This document shows positions 15,388-24,670 of a stretch of 44,904 bases of DNA, piece after piece (position 1 is the stretch's first letter; each line of letters starts with the position of its first letter). The notes below the pieces were generated by a model that ran no database searches, was not told where the DNA came from, and was given only the letters and a program-made list of their open reading frames with translations. This DNA is from Cryomorphaceae bacterium (GTDB lineage Bacteria; Bacteroidota; Bacteroidia; Flavobacteriales; Schleiferiaceae): positions 1 to 44,904 of the forward strand of contig JAFMBM010000022.1 in assembly GCA_017858515.1 (NCBI GenBank), in the 5' to 3' direction. The position numbers and the translations under genes were made by a program.

Positions 15388-16109
15388 TCATCGTAGCGGC
15401 TATTCCAAAGAACATTGCTGAAATTTTTCACTCTTGAAAATCCGTATAGCAAGGTCAACCCGCCCATGGCAATGATTAGATAAAAAAAGAAAACAACCCG
15501 AAGCGCTAAACTCCCTTGGTCGTATGGACCCATAATTACGCTATCAGGAATCAATACAAAAGCAATTGTAAAGGCCAATCCAACTAAGGTGAAAAGTATG
15601 TGTTGGAAACTTCTCAAAGGGAAAACCAAGAATTTTCTAAAGGCGCTCATTTCTCCACCCCACTTGTGAATTAAGGCATATCTTCCATCCGAAAGAGAGG
15701 CAAAAAGCATAGGATCTTTGTCTTTGTACTCGAGATTAAACAAACCTGCTGGTGCCACTATTTTAAATCCCTCTAGACTTATTTCTTCTTTAGATTCAAT
15801 CCGCTGAATTTTACCAATAGCCTCATAAGGAATGGGCGATTTGAAATGAGATGCGTCTAAAAATCTCAAACGGTATTGGATACAAAGAGTTTTAATATCC
15901 TCTAAGCTGAAAATAGCGGAAGGTTTAAATAGCGCTGAATCTGCGCCTTCAACTGCGGTTATATTGGGACTTGAGAGCTTCTTGGCTATACGTTCATCCG
16001 CAGTATCAATCGAAGACAACATAGCCTGAATTTCCTTCATAGCCTTTTTCTCCGAAAAGCTTCGGATGCCTTCTAATTTTTCTTGTAGGTCTATCTCGAA
16101 CAAGGACAT
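15384..16109 (-). CDS. Conserved-looking membrane protein of unknown function
   Basis: A 241-residue protein that I do not recognise. Residues 1-60 are helical and charged (LQEKLEGIRSFSEKKAMKEI). Residues 65-165 form a soluble domain (FSLEDIKTLCIQYRLRFLDA, GKIQRIESKEEISLEGFKIV). Two membrane helices follow (about 170-190 and 205-228), and the tail is KNFSNVLWNSRYDD. The layout suggests a cytosolic domain anchored by a C-terminal hairpin. It lies in reverse orientation between truB and queA, in a block otherwise all on the plus strand. A box-like TATCCTTTG lies upstream on its strand. Confidence 0.75.
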   Translation of the reverse strand: MSLFEIDLQEKLEGIRSFSEKKAMKEIQAMLSSIDTADERIAKKLSSPNITAVEGADSALFKPSAIFSLEDIKTLCIQYRLRFLDASHFKSPIPYEAIGKIQRIESKEEISLEGFKIVAPAGLFNLEYKDKDPMLFASLSDGRYALIHKWGGEMSAFRKFLVFPLRSFQHILFTLVGLAFTIAFVLIPDSVIMGPYDQGSLALRVVFFFYLIIAMGGLTLLYGFSRVKNFSNVLWNSRYDD

Positions 16110-16169
16110 ATTTTTCGAATTTCAAAGGATAACAATGCAGAACCAAAAAGGGTTCGGAGAAAATCTTCC

Positions 16170-16201
16170 TTGACAAGGGCTGTCTCGATATCGTATCTTC
16201 G
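16170..16201 (+). promoter_or_regulatory. Candidate promoter of queA
   Basis: TTG at 16170-16172 (in TTGACA) is followed after 21 bases by TATCTTCG (16194-16201), fitting TAnnTTYG with a spacing two bases longer than the ideal 19. The leader to the ATG would be about 29 bases. Confidence 0.45.
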
Positions 16202-16233
16202 CGCCCCGCTAATTTATTCAAAGCCCGTAAGCT

Positions 16234-17289
16234 ATGAAAATGAAACTTTCGCATTTTAATTATGATCTTCCACCTGAGCTTATTGCTCAGTATCCAACAG
16301 ACAACAGAGACGATAGTCGGTTGTTAGTTGTAAATCGGCAGACGGGCAAATTCGAACATCGTTACTTCAAAGATATATTAGATTATTTCGACGATGGCGA
16401 CTGTATGATTATGAACGACACCCTCGTGTTCCCTGCGCGTATGTATGGAAACAAGGAAAAAACAGGGGCAGTTATTGAAGTATTCCTTTTGAGAGAACTC
16501 AATTCAGAAAGTCGTTTGTGGGATGTTTTGGTTGATCCTGCGCGAAAAATCCGAATTGGCAACAAATTATATTTTGGCGACGACGACAGCCTTGTTGCTG
16601 AAGTAATAGACAATACAACCTCCAGAGGAAGAACATTGCGTTTTTTATACGATGGAAGTTACGAAGAGTTTCGTGCCAAACTAAGAGAGCTTGGTGAAAC
16701 CCCACTACCTAAATACGTTGACAGGCCTGTAGAATCTGAAGATTCTGACCGCTATCAGACCATTTTTGCGAAGAATGAGGGTGCTGTAGCAGCGCCGGTG
16801 GCTGGTTTGCACTTTAGCAAACAGTTAGTTAAGCGCATGGAAATTAAAGGTGTGAACTTTGCCACGGTTACTCTGCACGTAGGATTAGGCACTTTCAGAC
16901 CCGTTGAGGTTGAAGACTTGAGCAAGCACAAAATGGATTCGGAGCAAATGCTCATTACCAAAGAAGCTTGTGAGGTAGTAAATAAAGCCATCACAGCAAA
17001 CAAAAAAGTATGTGCAATTGGCACAACGGTAATGCGCGCAATTGAGAGCAGTATCAGCACCCAAAACACACTGAATCCGCATGAAGGATGGACCAATCGC
17101 TTCATTTTCCATCCTTACAAGTTCAGATTAGCTGATTCCATGGTAACCAACTTCCATCCACCTAGATCTACCTTAATGATGATGACCTCTGCATTTACAG
17201 GTCACGAATTGCTAATGGATGCTTATCAGGAAGCTTTAAAAGAGAAGTACCGCTTTCTCAGCTATGGCGATGCCATGCTGATTCTTTAA
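16234..17289 (+). CDS. queA: S-adenosylmethionine:tRNA ribosyltransferase-isomerase
   Basis: A 351-residue enzyme that transfers and isomerises the ribosyl group of SAM onto preQ1 in tRNA, giving epoxyqueuosine. Recognised by [16 protein letters not shown] at the N-terminus, [24 protein letters not shown], the [13 protein letters not shown] motif (about residue 187) and [12 protein letters not shown] (about 211). Length is normal. The ATG at 16240 (MKLSHFNY) is an equally plausible start. In Bacteroidota it usually follows truB directly; here one reversed gene lies between. It stands as a single transcription unit. Confidence 0.96.
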   Translation: MKMKLSHFNYDLPPELIAQYPTDNRDDSRLLVVNRQTGKFEHRYFKDILDYFDDGDCMIMNDTLVFPARMYGNKEKTGAVIEVFLLRELNSESRLWDVLVDPARKIRIGNKLYFGDDDSLVAEVIDNTTSRGRTLRFLYDGSYEEFRAKLRELGETPLPKYVDRPVESEDSDRYQTIFAKNEGAVAAPVAGLHFSKQLVKRMEIKGVNFATVTLHVGLGTFRPVEVEDLSKHKMDSEQMLITKEACEVVNKAITANKKVCAIGTTVMRAIESSISTQNTLNPHEGWTNRFIFHPYKFRLADSMVTNFHPPRSTLMMMTSAFTGHELLMDAYQEALKEKYRFLSYGDAMLIL

Positions 17290-17337
17290 AAATTTTATTA
17301 CTACTACCTGGGGCATTAAAAATACACTTCAGGAGAA

Positions 17338-17345
17338 TATCTTTG
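17338..17345 (+). promoter_or_regulatory. Possible -7 box of the DUF5686 gene (near-leaderless)
   Basis: TATCTTTG, a full TAnnTTTG match, ends six bases before the ATG at 17352. TTA rather than TTG lies at the 19-base spacing upstream. Confidence 0.45.
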
Positions 17346-17351
17346 GAGGCT

Positions 17352-19784
17352 ATGAAAAGCCTCCTTTTTTGTTTTTTAATTCTATTCTCTACTCCTATTC
17401 TGGCTCAAAGCAGTGTGAAAGGCAGGGTTGTAGACAATACCGATGGTCAGGGTCTTCCGTTTGTCAGCATCACCTATAATGGTAAACGAGCAGGAACAAT
17501 AGGAGACTTAGATGGCTTCTTCGAGTTAGAATCATCTGAGCAAATCCAAAACCTTCAGATTACATATGTTGGGTATGAAAAGCTATCCTTAGTTATCGAC
17601 CCTATGCGAACTGAGCCACTGCTTATTCGTTTGAAAAGATCAGATGTAATTCTTATGGAAGCCGTTGCGATGCCGGGTGAAAATCCTGCACATAGAATCA
17701 TTCGTAAGGCTTCTGTCCTTCGTCCTCAGAACGACCCACTTCATCTCGAAACATTTGAATATCAATCCTATAATAAACTGATTCTGACTGTAGAAACAGA
17801 CAGCGTTAGTATTTTGGACTCAGAAGGAAAAACCGACAGCTCTATCTATGAAGTAAAAAAGTTCATGGATAGAAGTCACCTTTTCATGTCTGAATCGGCA
17901 ACCAATAGGAAATACATAAAAGGAGAAAGAGACTTCGAAGAAATTTTGGCTTCCAGAATATCTGGAATTCAGAATCCCACTTTTACTCTCATTGGCACCC
18001 AACTTCAATCCTTTTCATTCTTTAAAGATGAAATTGAAATCCTATCGGCTCGATATATCAGCCCGCTTCGGAAGAATTCAATGAGAGAATACTTCTTCAT
18101 TCTACAAGACACACTCTATTCTTCTTCTCTTCAAAACTCAACAGATACTATTTATTCCATCAGTTTCCGGCCTAGAGATCCTGAAAGGCCCGATTTACTT
18201 TCAGGTACTATGCACATAGGAACCCAAGGCTACGCATTGCACAATGTAATCGCCTCAGACAGCGATACCAGTGGTATTGAAATTGAAATTCAACAGAAAT
18301 ACAAAGAAGTAGGGAATCATTGGTTTCCAGAACAGCTTCTCTTGACCATTGATTTTGGTGGTGCCGCCAGTTTCAATGGTTTAGGTGCTATTGCCTATGG
18401 CTGGACCTACCTAAAAGATATCAACGTAAATCCTCCACTCAATAAAAAAGAAATTCCAAGATTAGAATTACTACTGAACGATAATGCCAATAATACCGAT
18501 GAGGATTATTGGAGCAACTATAGAGTTAGACCACTTGATTCAGTTGAAAGTCAAACTTATACAGTTATAGACAGCATAGGAAAAGAAGTGGGGTTGGAAA
18601 GGAAAATAGGATTTCTTTCTGCATTAATAAATAAGAAATTTCGATATCGTTCTATTGATTTCGATCTAGATCGCATTGCTCGATACAATCAACCTTACGA
18701 AGGTCTGCGTTTGGGGATGGGTCTTCATACCAACGAGTTACTTTCGAAGAAATTTGCAGTTGGTGGATATTTTGGTTATGGATTCAGAGACAAGAACTGG
18801 AAATACGGAGGAGATATGGTGTTTCGTCCAAAGGCTACATCCATTTGGTCGGTTAAGGCATTTATTGAAGATGATATTTCTGAGCGAAATTCTACTCACT
18901 TCAGCTTAACTCGTCCCCAAGGGCTCTTCGATTCAAGGGGTAATCACTATTACGCGATAGACGTTTTTGATCGTGTAAGGCGTTATGGAACGAGCCTTCG
19001 CATTGATCCATTACCCTTCTGGCACCTGAATTTCAGTTGGCAAAAAGAAGTGAGAGACTTTCTTGAAAGCAGGCATCTAGATTGGCCAGATGCTGGGAAT
19101 CGTTCTTTCGAAGGCGATGTATTTACTGTAGGAACTGCCTTTGCCGCCAAAGACAAGTATATGGGTGGTCCATTCGGAAAAAGAATTACAAACAGAAGTT
19201 ATCCCGTTTTTTATGGCGAAGTGAGCACCTACCTTCCGAACGATGGAAGCGATGCTTTTGTACGAGCAATGGTAAAAATGCATCAAAAATGGTCTAGCTT
19301 AAGATGGGGAAACCTCTCCTGGACCGTAGAAATGGACTTCACCCAAAATGTGAGCTCACAGTCTTATCTATTTAGTTTGCCAAGCAATGCCCGAAGAGCT
19401 TTGCAAGGATCCGATCCCTATTTCGGAATTGCCACGGATGAATATTTAGAAACCAGCTTTAACAATAGTTTTATAGCCGACCAACAGCTCTTCACTAATC
19501 TCCGCTACCAAATGCCTATGCATTGGACCAAAATTGGAAAATGGAAACCCAGCCTTTCAATTGTTCAGCGCTTTGGAATAGGAGTACTCACAAATCAAGC
19601 GACTAATCTCAGCTTTATTCCCCTCGGTATTTCTCCAGAAAAAGGCTTTTTCGAATCGGGCATAGAATTCAACAATCTCCTGCAAGGCATGGGCGCTGGG
19701 GTATATTATGGCTATGGAGCCTATAGTAGGGAAAGATTTGGAGAGAATCTAGGAATTAAATTGACCCTTAGTTCACCATTCTAA
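17352..19784 (+). CDS. DUF5686 outer-membrane-type protein with carboxypeptidase-regulatory-like N-domain
   Basis: An 810-residue exported protein. A signal peptide (FCFLILFSTPILAQ) precedes a CarboxypepD_reg-like beta-sandwich (about 20-100; KGRVVDNTDGQGLPFVSITY, GDLDGFFEL, ITYVGYEK). The region from about 105 (PAHRIIRKASVLRPQNDPLH) through the rest follows DUF5686. The C-terminal third is rich in alternating aromatic residues and glycine and ends in LTLSSPF, as expected for an outer-membrane beta-barrel with a terminal Phe. This architecture resembles TonB-dependent-receptor relatives but lacks a plug. Its substrate is unknown. Start: the ATG at 17352 is preferred over a TTG at 17343. Confidence 0.88.
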   Translation: MKSLLFCFLILFSTPILAQSSVKGRVVDNTDGQGLPFVSITYNGKRAGTIGDLDGFFELESSEQIQNLQITYVGYEKLSLVIDPMRTEPLLIRLKRSDVILMEAVAMPGENPAHRIIRKASVLRPQNDPLHLETFEYQSYNKLILTVETDSVSILDSEGKTDSSIYEVKKFMDRSHLFMSESATNRKYIKGERDFEEILASRISGIQNPTFTLIGTQLQSFSFFKDEIEILSARYISPLRKNSMREYFFILQDTLYSSSLQNSTDTIYSISFRPRDPERPDLLSGTMHIGTQGYALHNVIASDSDTSGIEIEIQQKYKEVGNHWFPEQLLLTIDFGGAASFNGLGAIAYGWTYLKDINVNPPLNKKEIPRLELLLNDNANNTDEDYWSNYRVRPLDSVESQTYTVIDSIGKEVGLERKIGFLSALINKKFRYRSIDFDLDRIARYNQPYEGLRLGMGLHTNELLSKKFAVGGYFGYGFRDKNWKYGGDMVFRPKATSIWSVKAFIEDDISERNSTHFSLTRPQGLFDSRGNHYYAIDVFDRVRRYGTSLRIDPLPFWHLNFSWQKEVRDFLESRHLDWPDAGNRSFEGDVFTVGTAFAAKDKYMGGPFGKRITNRSYPVFYGEVSTYLPNDGSDAFVRAMVKMHQKWSSLRWGNLSWTVEMDFTQNVSSQSYLFSLPSNARRALQGSDPYFGIATDEYLETSFNNSFIADQQLFTNLRYQMPMHWTKIGKWKPSLSIVQRFGIGVLTNQATNLSFIPLGISPEKGFFESGIEFNNLLQGMGAGVYYGYGAYSRERFGENLGIKLTLSSPF

Positions 19785-19840
19785 ATGGCTGTCCTTTAAA
19801 AATGTAGTTTCTTTACACTTTCGCTTCTATCTTTCCTTTC

Positions 19841-22225
19841 ATGTGGTCTACTGTAGCCCGTATCATTTTAAGAAATCGAATTCTATTATGGATCATTGTA
19901 GGATTGGCCACTGCTTTTATGGGCTATCAAGCTCAGTTTACTCAAGTCTCCTATAAATTCTCAAGAATTCTTCCTCAACATGATACAACCCATATCATCT
20001 ACGAGGATTTCAAAAAGACCTTTGGTGAAGTAGCCAATACGGTGGTAGTTGGAATGTCTTCCGATAATTTGTTTGATCCACGGATTTTAAACCATTGGAA
20101 GAGTTTTTCAGATTCATTAAGCGCTATTAAAGGAGTGGAAAGCGTTGTTTCAATTACCCAGTTCTACTCTATAAGCAAGGACAGCTTGGGAACCCTAAAG
20201 GTGGAAGAAATCACCTCAAACGAACCTTATAATGCTGTTTCAGCCAAAAATATTGAGCAACAGATTAAGGATCTTCCATTTTATAAAGATCTATTAATCA
20301 GCAGAAAAGGAAATACGACATTGCTGTATGTACAGCTGAATACTTCAATGTTGTACAACAAAGAAATTATACGCCTGGTTGAAAGCATTAAAAAAACCGC
20401 CAAGGTATATGAAGGTTTCATAGGAGAAGAAATTCACATTTCAGGTCTTCCGCACATTCGGATGGCAAATACCACGAAGTTAAAGAGAGAGGTATACCTC
20501 TTTATTTTCTTAGCACTTCTTGTAACGGCTACCTTGCTTTTACTCTTTTTGAAAAGTTTTCGAGCCACCATGATTTCTATGGTCGTTGTTATTTTCGGGG
20601 TTATTTGGTCTTTCGGACTGATTGGCACTTTGGGCTTTGAAATCACAATTCTCAGTTCTATTATCCCACCCTTAGTTATCGTCATCGGTATTCCGAACTG
20701 TATTTTTCTAATAAATAAATACCATCAAGAATATAAACATCACGGAAACAAGGTTCTGGCTCTTCAAAGGGTAATTATAAAGATTGGCAACGCAACTCTT
20801 TTAACCAACACAACCACCGCTCTTGGATTCGCATCCTTCATTCTTACGGATAGCATTATTTTAAAAGAATTTGGATTGGTCGCCTGCATCAATATTCTGG
20901 TTGTTTTTCTTCTTTCATTGATTATTATTCCGATCGCTTATACCTATATGAGTGATCCTAAAGAGCGTCACTTTGCGCATTTAGACCGGAAGTGGGTAAG
21001 TAAAATGAACGGTTTTTTAATTCATACCGTAGCTCATCGTCGCCCATGGGTGTATGCCTTCACTATCGCAATTCTTATCACCGGCTACTTTGGCATACAG
21101 AAAATTAAAACCACTGGAAATCTGAGCGATGATTTTCAGCATCACGATCCGGTTTATATGGATTTAAAGTTTTTGGAAAGAGAATTCAGAGGTGTGGTTC
21201 CTCTTGAGGTAGTAGTGCGCTCGAACGACCAAGGCGGAATGGAAAAGCTAAGCAGCCTTAAGAAGATGGAAGCTTTTCAAAGAAGTCTAGACAGTTTACC
21301 AAAATTGAGTCGATCCATCGCCATAACAGACCTCGCCAAGTTTGCTCGCCAAGCCTTTTACTCTGGCGATCCAGCCTTTTATTCCTTAGTCACGAATCAA
21401 GATAAAGAATGGGTCTATTCATCCTTACCCCATGGAAAAGGATATTCGTCGCTATTAAATTCTCTAATCGATAGCAGCGGAACCCAAGCCCGCATCACAA
21501 TGCAAGTTGCGGATATTGGCACCGAAGAAATGCGTTTACTTCAAAAGAATATCTCAGATAAGGCAGAAGAATTCTTCGATAGTGAGCGCTATGATGTTAC
21601 AATTACAGGTGCCAGCGTACTTTTTTTAAATGGAACTACTTACCTTATTAAAAATCTGATTGTTAGCTTGTTGCTAGCCATAGCTGTAATTTCAATCATT
21701 ATGGCTCTACTCTTTCGATCTTTCAGAATGGTAATCATTTCACTCATTCCGAATCTCATCCCCTTGATCTTAACGGCATCCATTATGGGATTTACTGGAA
21801 TACCCTTAAAACCGAGCACCATTTTAGTCTTCTCCATCGCCTTTGGAATTTCCGTAGACGACACTATTCATTTTCTTGCCAAATACCGCCAAGAACTTCA
21901 ACGAACCAAATGGAATATTCGAGCCTCAGTTGTGGAAGCCATTCGCGATACGAGCGTAAGCATGTTCTACACCTCTGTGGTTTTGTTTTTCGGTTTTAGC
22001 ATCTTCCTCGCATCTGAATTTGGTGGAACCCAAGCCTTAGGAATGCTCGTGAGCGTAACCCTCATTCTCGCAATGTTCTCAAATCTTATTATTCTTCCTA
22101 CCCTATTGATGACCTTAGAAAGGCTCATTACCGAGAAAACCTTTAGCAAATTGCTCTTCCCTCTTATGGGAAAAGAATCTGATGCGGATGATATTGAAGA
22201 TTCTGAAGAACTCAATAAAAACTAG
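19841..22225 (+). CDS. MMPL/RND family transporter
   Basis: A 794-residue inner-membrane protein made of two similar halves. Each has one helix (residues 11-28 and about 405-422), a large periplasmic loop (about 30-210 and 425-600) and five helices. ANTVVVGMSSDN in the first loop and FGISVDDTIHF in the second membrane bundle are typical of the MMPL/hopanoid-transporter-like RND branch; acidic residues in VDDT are the expected proton-relay site. No membrane-fusion protein or outer-membrane partner is encoded nearby, so it likely moves lipids or hydrophobic compounds rather than drugs as part of a tripartite pump. A box-like TATCTTTC ends five bases before the ATG. Confidence 0.92.
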   Translation: MWSTVARIILRNRILLWIIVGLATAFMGYQAQFTQVSYKFSRILPQHDTTHIIYEDFKKTFGEVANTVVVGMSSDNLFDPRILNHWKSFSDSLSAIKGVESVVSITQFYSISKDSLGTLKVEEITSNEPYNAVSAKNIEQQIKDLPFYKDLLISRKGNTTLLYVQLNTSMLYNKEIIRLVESIKKTAKVYEGFIGEEIHISGLPHIRMANTTKLKREVYLFIFLALLVTATLLLLFLKSFRATMISMVVVIFGVIWSFGLIGTLGFEITILSSIIPPLVIVIGIPNCIFLINKYHQEYKHHGNKVLALQRVIIKIGNATLLTNTTTALGFASFILTDSIILKEFGLVACINILVVFLLSLIIIPIAYTYMSDPKERHFAHLDRKWVSKMNGFLIHTVAHRRPWVYAFTIAILITGYFGIQKIKTTGNLSDDFQHHDPVYMDLKFLEREFRGVVPLEVVVRSNDQGGMEKLSSLKKMEAFQRSLDSLPKLSRSIAITDLAKFARQAFYSGDPAFYSLVTNQDKEWVYSSLPHGKGYSSLLNSLIDSSGTQARITMQVADIGTEEMRLLQKNISDKAEEFFDSERYDVTITGASVLFLNGTTYLIKNLIVSLLLAIAVISIIMALLFRSFRMVIISLIPNLIPLILTASIMGFTGIPLKPSTILVFSIAFGISVDDTIHFLAKYRQELQRTKWNIRASVVEAIRDTSVSMFYTSVVLFFGFSIFLASEFGGTQALGMLVSVTLILAMFSNLIILPTLLMTLERLITEKTFSKLLFPLMGKESDADDIEDSEELNKN

Positions 22226-22229
22226 GCAC

Positions 22230-22418
22230 TTATTCGTTCACCATCCCGCAAAAAGCTTGCAATATTTGAAGTGAATAATAGTTCTCTTCTTGGGGTTGAT
22301 GTAGCACTGTCTCTCTATTTTTTCTTCTTCTAGCAAGCGGCTTCATCTTGACAAATGTTTTTCGTCTGCAATAATTGAAAATGGAATTGCGGACAGATTT
22401 TGAAATTTTCTTTTTCAT
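22230..22418 (-). CDS. Possible small basic protein (62 aa)
   Basis: An ATG-initiated frame starting MKKKISKSVRNSIFNYCRRK with a very basic first half (KMKPLARRRKNRE) and a polar end. It occupies a gap on the strand opposite to its neighbours and overlaps none of them. There is no known family and no convincing promoter box. It may be a small nucleic-acid-binding protein or a chance frame. Confidence 0.25.
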   Translation of the reverse strand: MKKKISKSVRNSIFNYCRRKTFVKMKPLARRRKNRETVLHQPQEENYYSLQILQAFCGMVNE

Positions 22419-22497
22419 AATGACGCTTTCTTAAGGGTAAAATGGAAGGAGTAGTTGGAATTTTAATTGGAATCATATAAAAGATATTTTTACAAAT

Positions 22498-22614
22498 ATG
22501 AAAAAAATTCCCGTATCATTTTTACCGATTTTGGATTTCTTCATTTTTTATATTACCGCATTTGGATTCTACCTTAAAGCAGGTGAATCCTCACCTACTT
22601 TTATATTCCCTTAA
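22498..22614 (+). CDS. Possible hydrophobic microprotein (38 aa)
   Basis: The frame begins MKKIPVSFLPILDFFIFYIT, a short positive start followed by a single hydrophobic segment of about 20 residues, then a polar tail. TATTTTTA (22485-22492), one base from TAnnTTTG, ends five bases before the ATG, which resembles the near-leaderless spacing seen at other genes here. It ends 10 bases before the retropepsin-like gene, with which it could be cotranscribed. Confidence 0.3.
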   Translation: MKKIPVSFLPILDFFIFYITAFGFYLKAGESSPTFIFP

Positions 22615-22624
22615 AACCTAAACT

Positions 22625-23662
22625 ATGAGGTCCTATTTTTTTGTCTTTCTCTGTTCTCTTCTTTCAATTTACGCCTCATTAAACGCGCAAACCCTTGTTC
22701 TTGAGTCGAATTCAGACACAACCCAACTCTTTATCCATATTGAGTTGGAAGGCCAAAAGCACAAAATGCTTATAGACAATGGCGCCCTCAAGACCATTCT
22801 CTTCTTGACTGCAACAGAGCGATCTCATTTTAAAAAAGTTTCAGAAAGCAAGGTGATCGATCCATACAACCGAGAATCTTCCATCTACATTATTCGAAAA
22901 GCCACGCTCAAAATCCCTGAAATTGACTTTCAGTTTAAAGGCTCTTTTGCATCCCTAGAAGATAAACCTATTACACTCGAAGAGAACAATGTTGATGGCA
23001 TTCTGGGCTTGGACATTCTTTCTCAACTCAATTATACCATCCATTTCCAAACACTGGAATTTTCCACCCTGGCACCCATTACTTTGCAGAATAAAGAAGA
23101 TTGGTTTCCCCTGCCGATGATTAACGGTGCAGATCAGTTGCAAGCAGTGGAAGTTGAATCCTTCAACAATAAAAAGCTACTCCAAAGAGACACTTTCGTT
23201 ATAGACCTAGGGTATAATCAGGTTGCCTGCAGACCCCAAACTTCCAAACCAAAAGACGTCAAGGCTCTAAAACTGGCTTTCACAGAAACGGTTTTAGGGA
23301 TGAAAGTAGATAGCAGTTCTTTCGAATCAGCCGACATTCAAATTGGTCCAATGCAGGTAAAGAATTTACCCATGTCGAGTAGCAAGGCAATGGAATCCAA
23401 GTTGTTGGGCTTCCGATTTTTCAAAGCCTTTGGTGAGGTGTATTTCGAAGGCAACTCTCAGACCTTATGGCTCAAGAAAACAAAGACGTTCAGCTTTTCT
23501 TTTGAAGGTGAAAAGGTTTTTAAAAATAGGATTGTAGCCCAGTTTATAGCTATTGAGGATATTGATTTCCCTCGCAGTTCGATCGGGAGTAAAGTCGATG
23601 ACAATTATTTTCCAAGCAAGCACAAAATTATTTGGCCATTGACCACCTTCTCTGAAAAATAG
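22625..23662 (+). CDS. Retropepsin-like (clan AA) aspartyl protease family protein, exported
   Basis: A 345-residue protein with a signal peptide (FFVFLCSLLSIYASLNAQ). The first domain has the retropepsin flap and fold pattern: MLIDNGALKTIL (Asp51-Asn52-Gly53) and VDGILGLDILSQLNYTIHF (about 118-136). A second half repeats the fold: FVIDLGYNQVACR (Asp194-Leu195-Gly196), then LLGFRFFKAFGEVYF. Both active-site triads deviate from D-T/S-G, so activity is doubtful although both aspartates are kept. Retropepsin-like Bacteroidota proteins are periplasmic; targets are unknown. It converges with the SbtA-type permease gene, two bases apart. Confidence 0.8.
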   Translation: MRSYFFVFLCSLLSIYASLNAQTLVLESNSDTTQLFIHIELEGQKHKMLIDNGALKTILFLTATERSHFKKVSESKVIDPYNRESSIYIIRKATLKIPEIDFQFKGSFASLEDKPITLEENNVDGILGLDILSQLNYTIHFQTLEFSTLAPITLQNKEDWFPLPMINGADQLQAVEVESFNNKKLLQRDTFVIDLGYNQVACRPQTSKPKDVKALKLAFTETVLGMKVDSSSFESADIQIGPMQVKNLPMSSSKAMESKLLGFRFFKAFGEVYFEGNSQTLWLKKTKTFSFSFEGEKVFKNRIVAQFIAIEDIDFPRSSIGSKVDDNYFPSKHKIIWPLTTFSEK

Positions 23663-23664
23663 CT

Positions 23665-24627
23665 TTAGAAGTTCTGCACAACATAGAAATACAAAGGCAT
23701 TCCTAAGGTAATGTTGAAAGGAAAAGTAACGCCTAAGGCCATGGGGATATAGAGCCCGGGATCAGCCTTGGGTGCGGCCAAACGCATAGCAGCCGGAACC
23801 GCTATATACGATGCACTTGCAGCTAGTATTGCAAAAATGAATCGGTTGCCAGAACCGGCCGTTATAAAACCACTCAAATATGCGGCTACTATACCATTAA
23901 TTGCTGGAATGAGAATGGCAAAGAAAAGCGCAAACCTTCCGTAACGGCGAAAAGCTGAAAATCTCCGAGCCGTAACCATTCCCATTTCTAAAAGGAAAAT
24001 TGCCAAAAAACCTTTGAAGATATCCGTGGTAAATGGAAGAATTCCTTCCGCCTGTTTTGAATCGGCTATAAATCCAATAATTAAACTCCCTATAATCATC
24101 AAGACACTACCATTTGTTACCGAATGTCGGACGATGCTCGACATGGAAACGGAATTTTTTGTTTTCGTCTCAAACTTCTTCAACAAAATAACCCCCATAA
24201 TGATAGCAGGTGCTTCCATTAAAGCCATCACCGCCACCATTTGACCTCCGAATGTAAGTTCTTGCATTTCTAAAAATCCAACAGCTGCTACAAATGTTAC
24301 AGCACTAACAGAACCATATGCGGCCGCCACTGCAGCAGCATCTGAAATAGCTAGCCTCCTCTTTAACAAGTAAAAACAATAAAAAGGAATGGCCGTCGCA
24401 AGAAACAATCCGAACAAAAGAGATAGATAAATCTCTGTGGAAAAATGTTCATGTGCTAGCTCTTGACCTCCTTTAAACCCAATAGAAAACAAGAGATAGA
24501 GAGATATGAACTTTATGGAAGGCGCCGGGATCTCTAAGTCGCTTTTTACCGAAACCGCTAGTATGCCCAATAAAAAATAGAGCAGAGTCGGATTGGTCAA
24601 GTTTGCCAATAGAAGGTGTAAATCCAT
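23665..24627 (-). CDS. SbtA-type sodium-dependent bicarbonate permease family (DUF897)
   Basis: A 320-residue membrane protein with about ten helices in two inverted halves. The start LLANLTNPTLLYFLLGILAV, the FSIGFKGGQEL segment, AAAYGSVSAVTFVAA (about residue 100) and the C-terminal AAPKADPGLYIPMALG match the SbtA family. In cyanobacteria SbtA imports bicarbonate with sodium; in heterotrophs the role is probably anaplerotic carbon supply but is not established. No SbtB (PII-like) partner is encoded nearby; instead a MarR regulator lies 43 bases upstream on the same strand, with a perfect palindrome between them (24638-24650). Confidence 0.9.
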   Translation of the reverse strand: MDLHLLLANLTNPTLLYFLLGILAVSVKSDLEIPAPSIKFISLYLLFSIGFKGGQELAHEHFSTEIYLSLLFGLFLATAIPFYCFYLLKRRLAISDAAAVAAAYGSVSAVTFVAAVGFLEMQELTFGGQMVAVMALMEAPAIIMGVILLKKFETKTKNSVSMSSIVRHSVTNGSVLMIIGSLIIGFIADSKQAEGILPFTTDIFKGFLAIFLLEMGMVTARRFSAFRRYGRFALFFAILIPAINGIVAAYLSGFITAGSGNRFIFAILAASASYIAVPAAMRLAAPKADPGLYIPMALGVTFPFNITLGMPLYFYVVQNF

Positions 24628-24637
24628 GAGTACAGTC

Positions 24638-24650
24638 TTTCAGACTGAAA
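24638..24650. promoter_or_regulatory. Palindrome between marR-type gene and sbtA-like gene
   Basis: TTTCAG-A-CTGAAA is a perfect 6-1-6 inverted repeat 11 bases before the permease ATG. MarR dimers bind palindromes of about this size, so this may be an operator; a small RNA hairpin in the intercistronic leader is the alternative. Confidence 0.45.
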
Positions 24651-24670
24651 AGATGCGAAAAGCTGGTGAA

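Larger units (their letters stand above)
22226..22624. other. Intergenic region with two possible small proteins
   Basis: About 400 bases lie between the RND transporter and the retropepsin-like gene. It contains a 62-codon minus-strand frame (22230-22418) and a 38-codon plus-strand frame (22498-22614), both uncertain. I see no hairpin terminator for the transporter gene. The region is AT-rich, with many homopolymer A and T runs. Confidence 0.5.
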
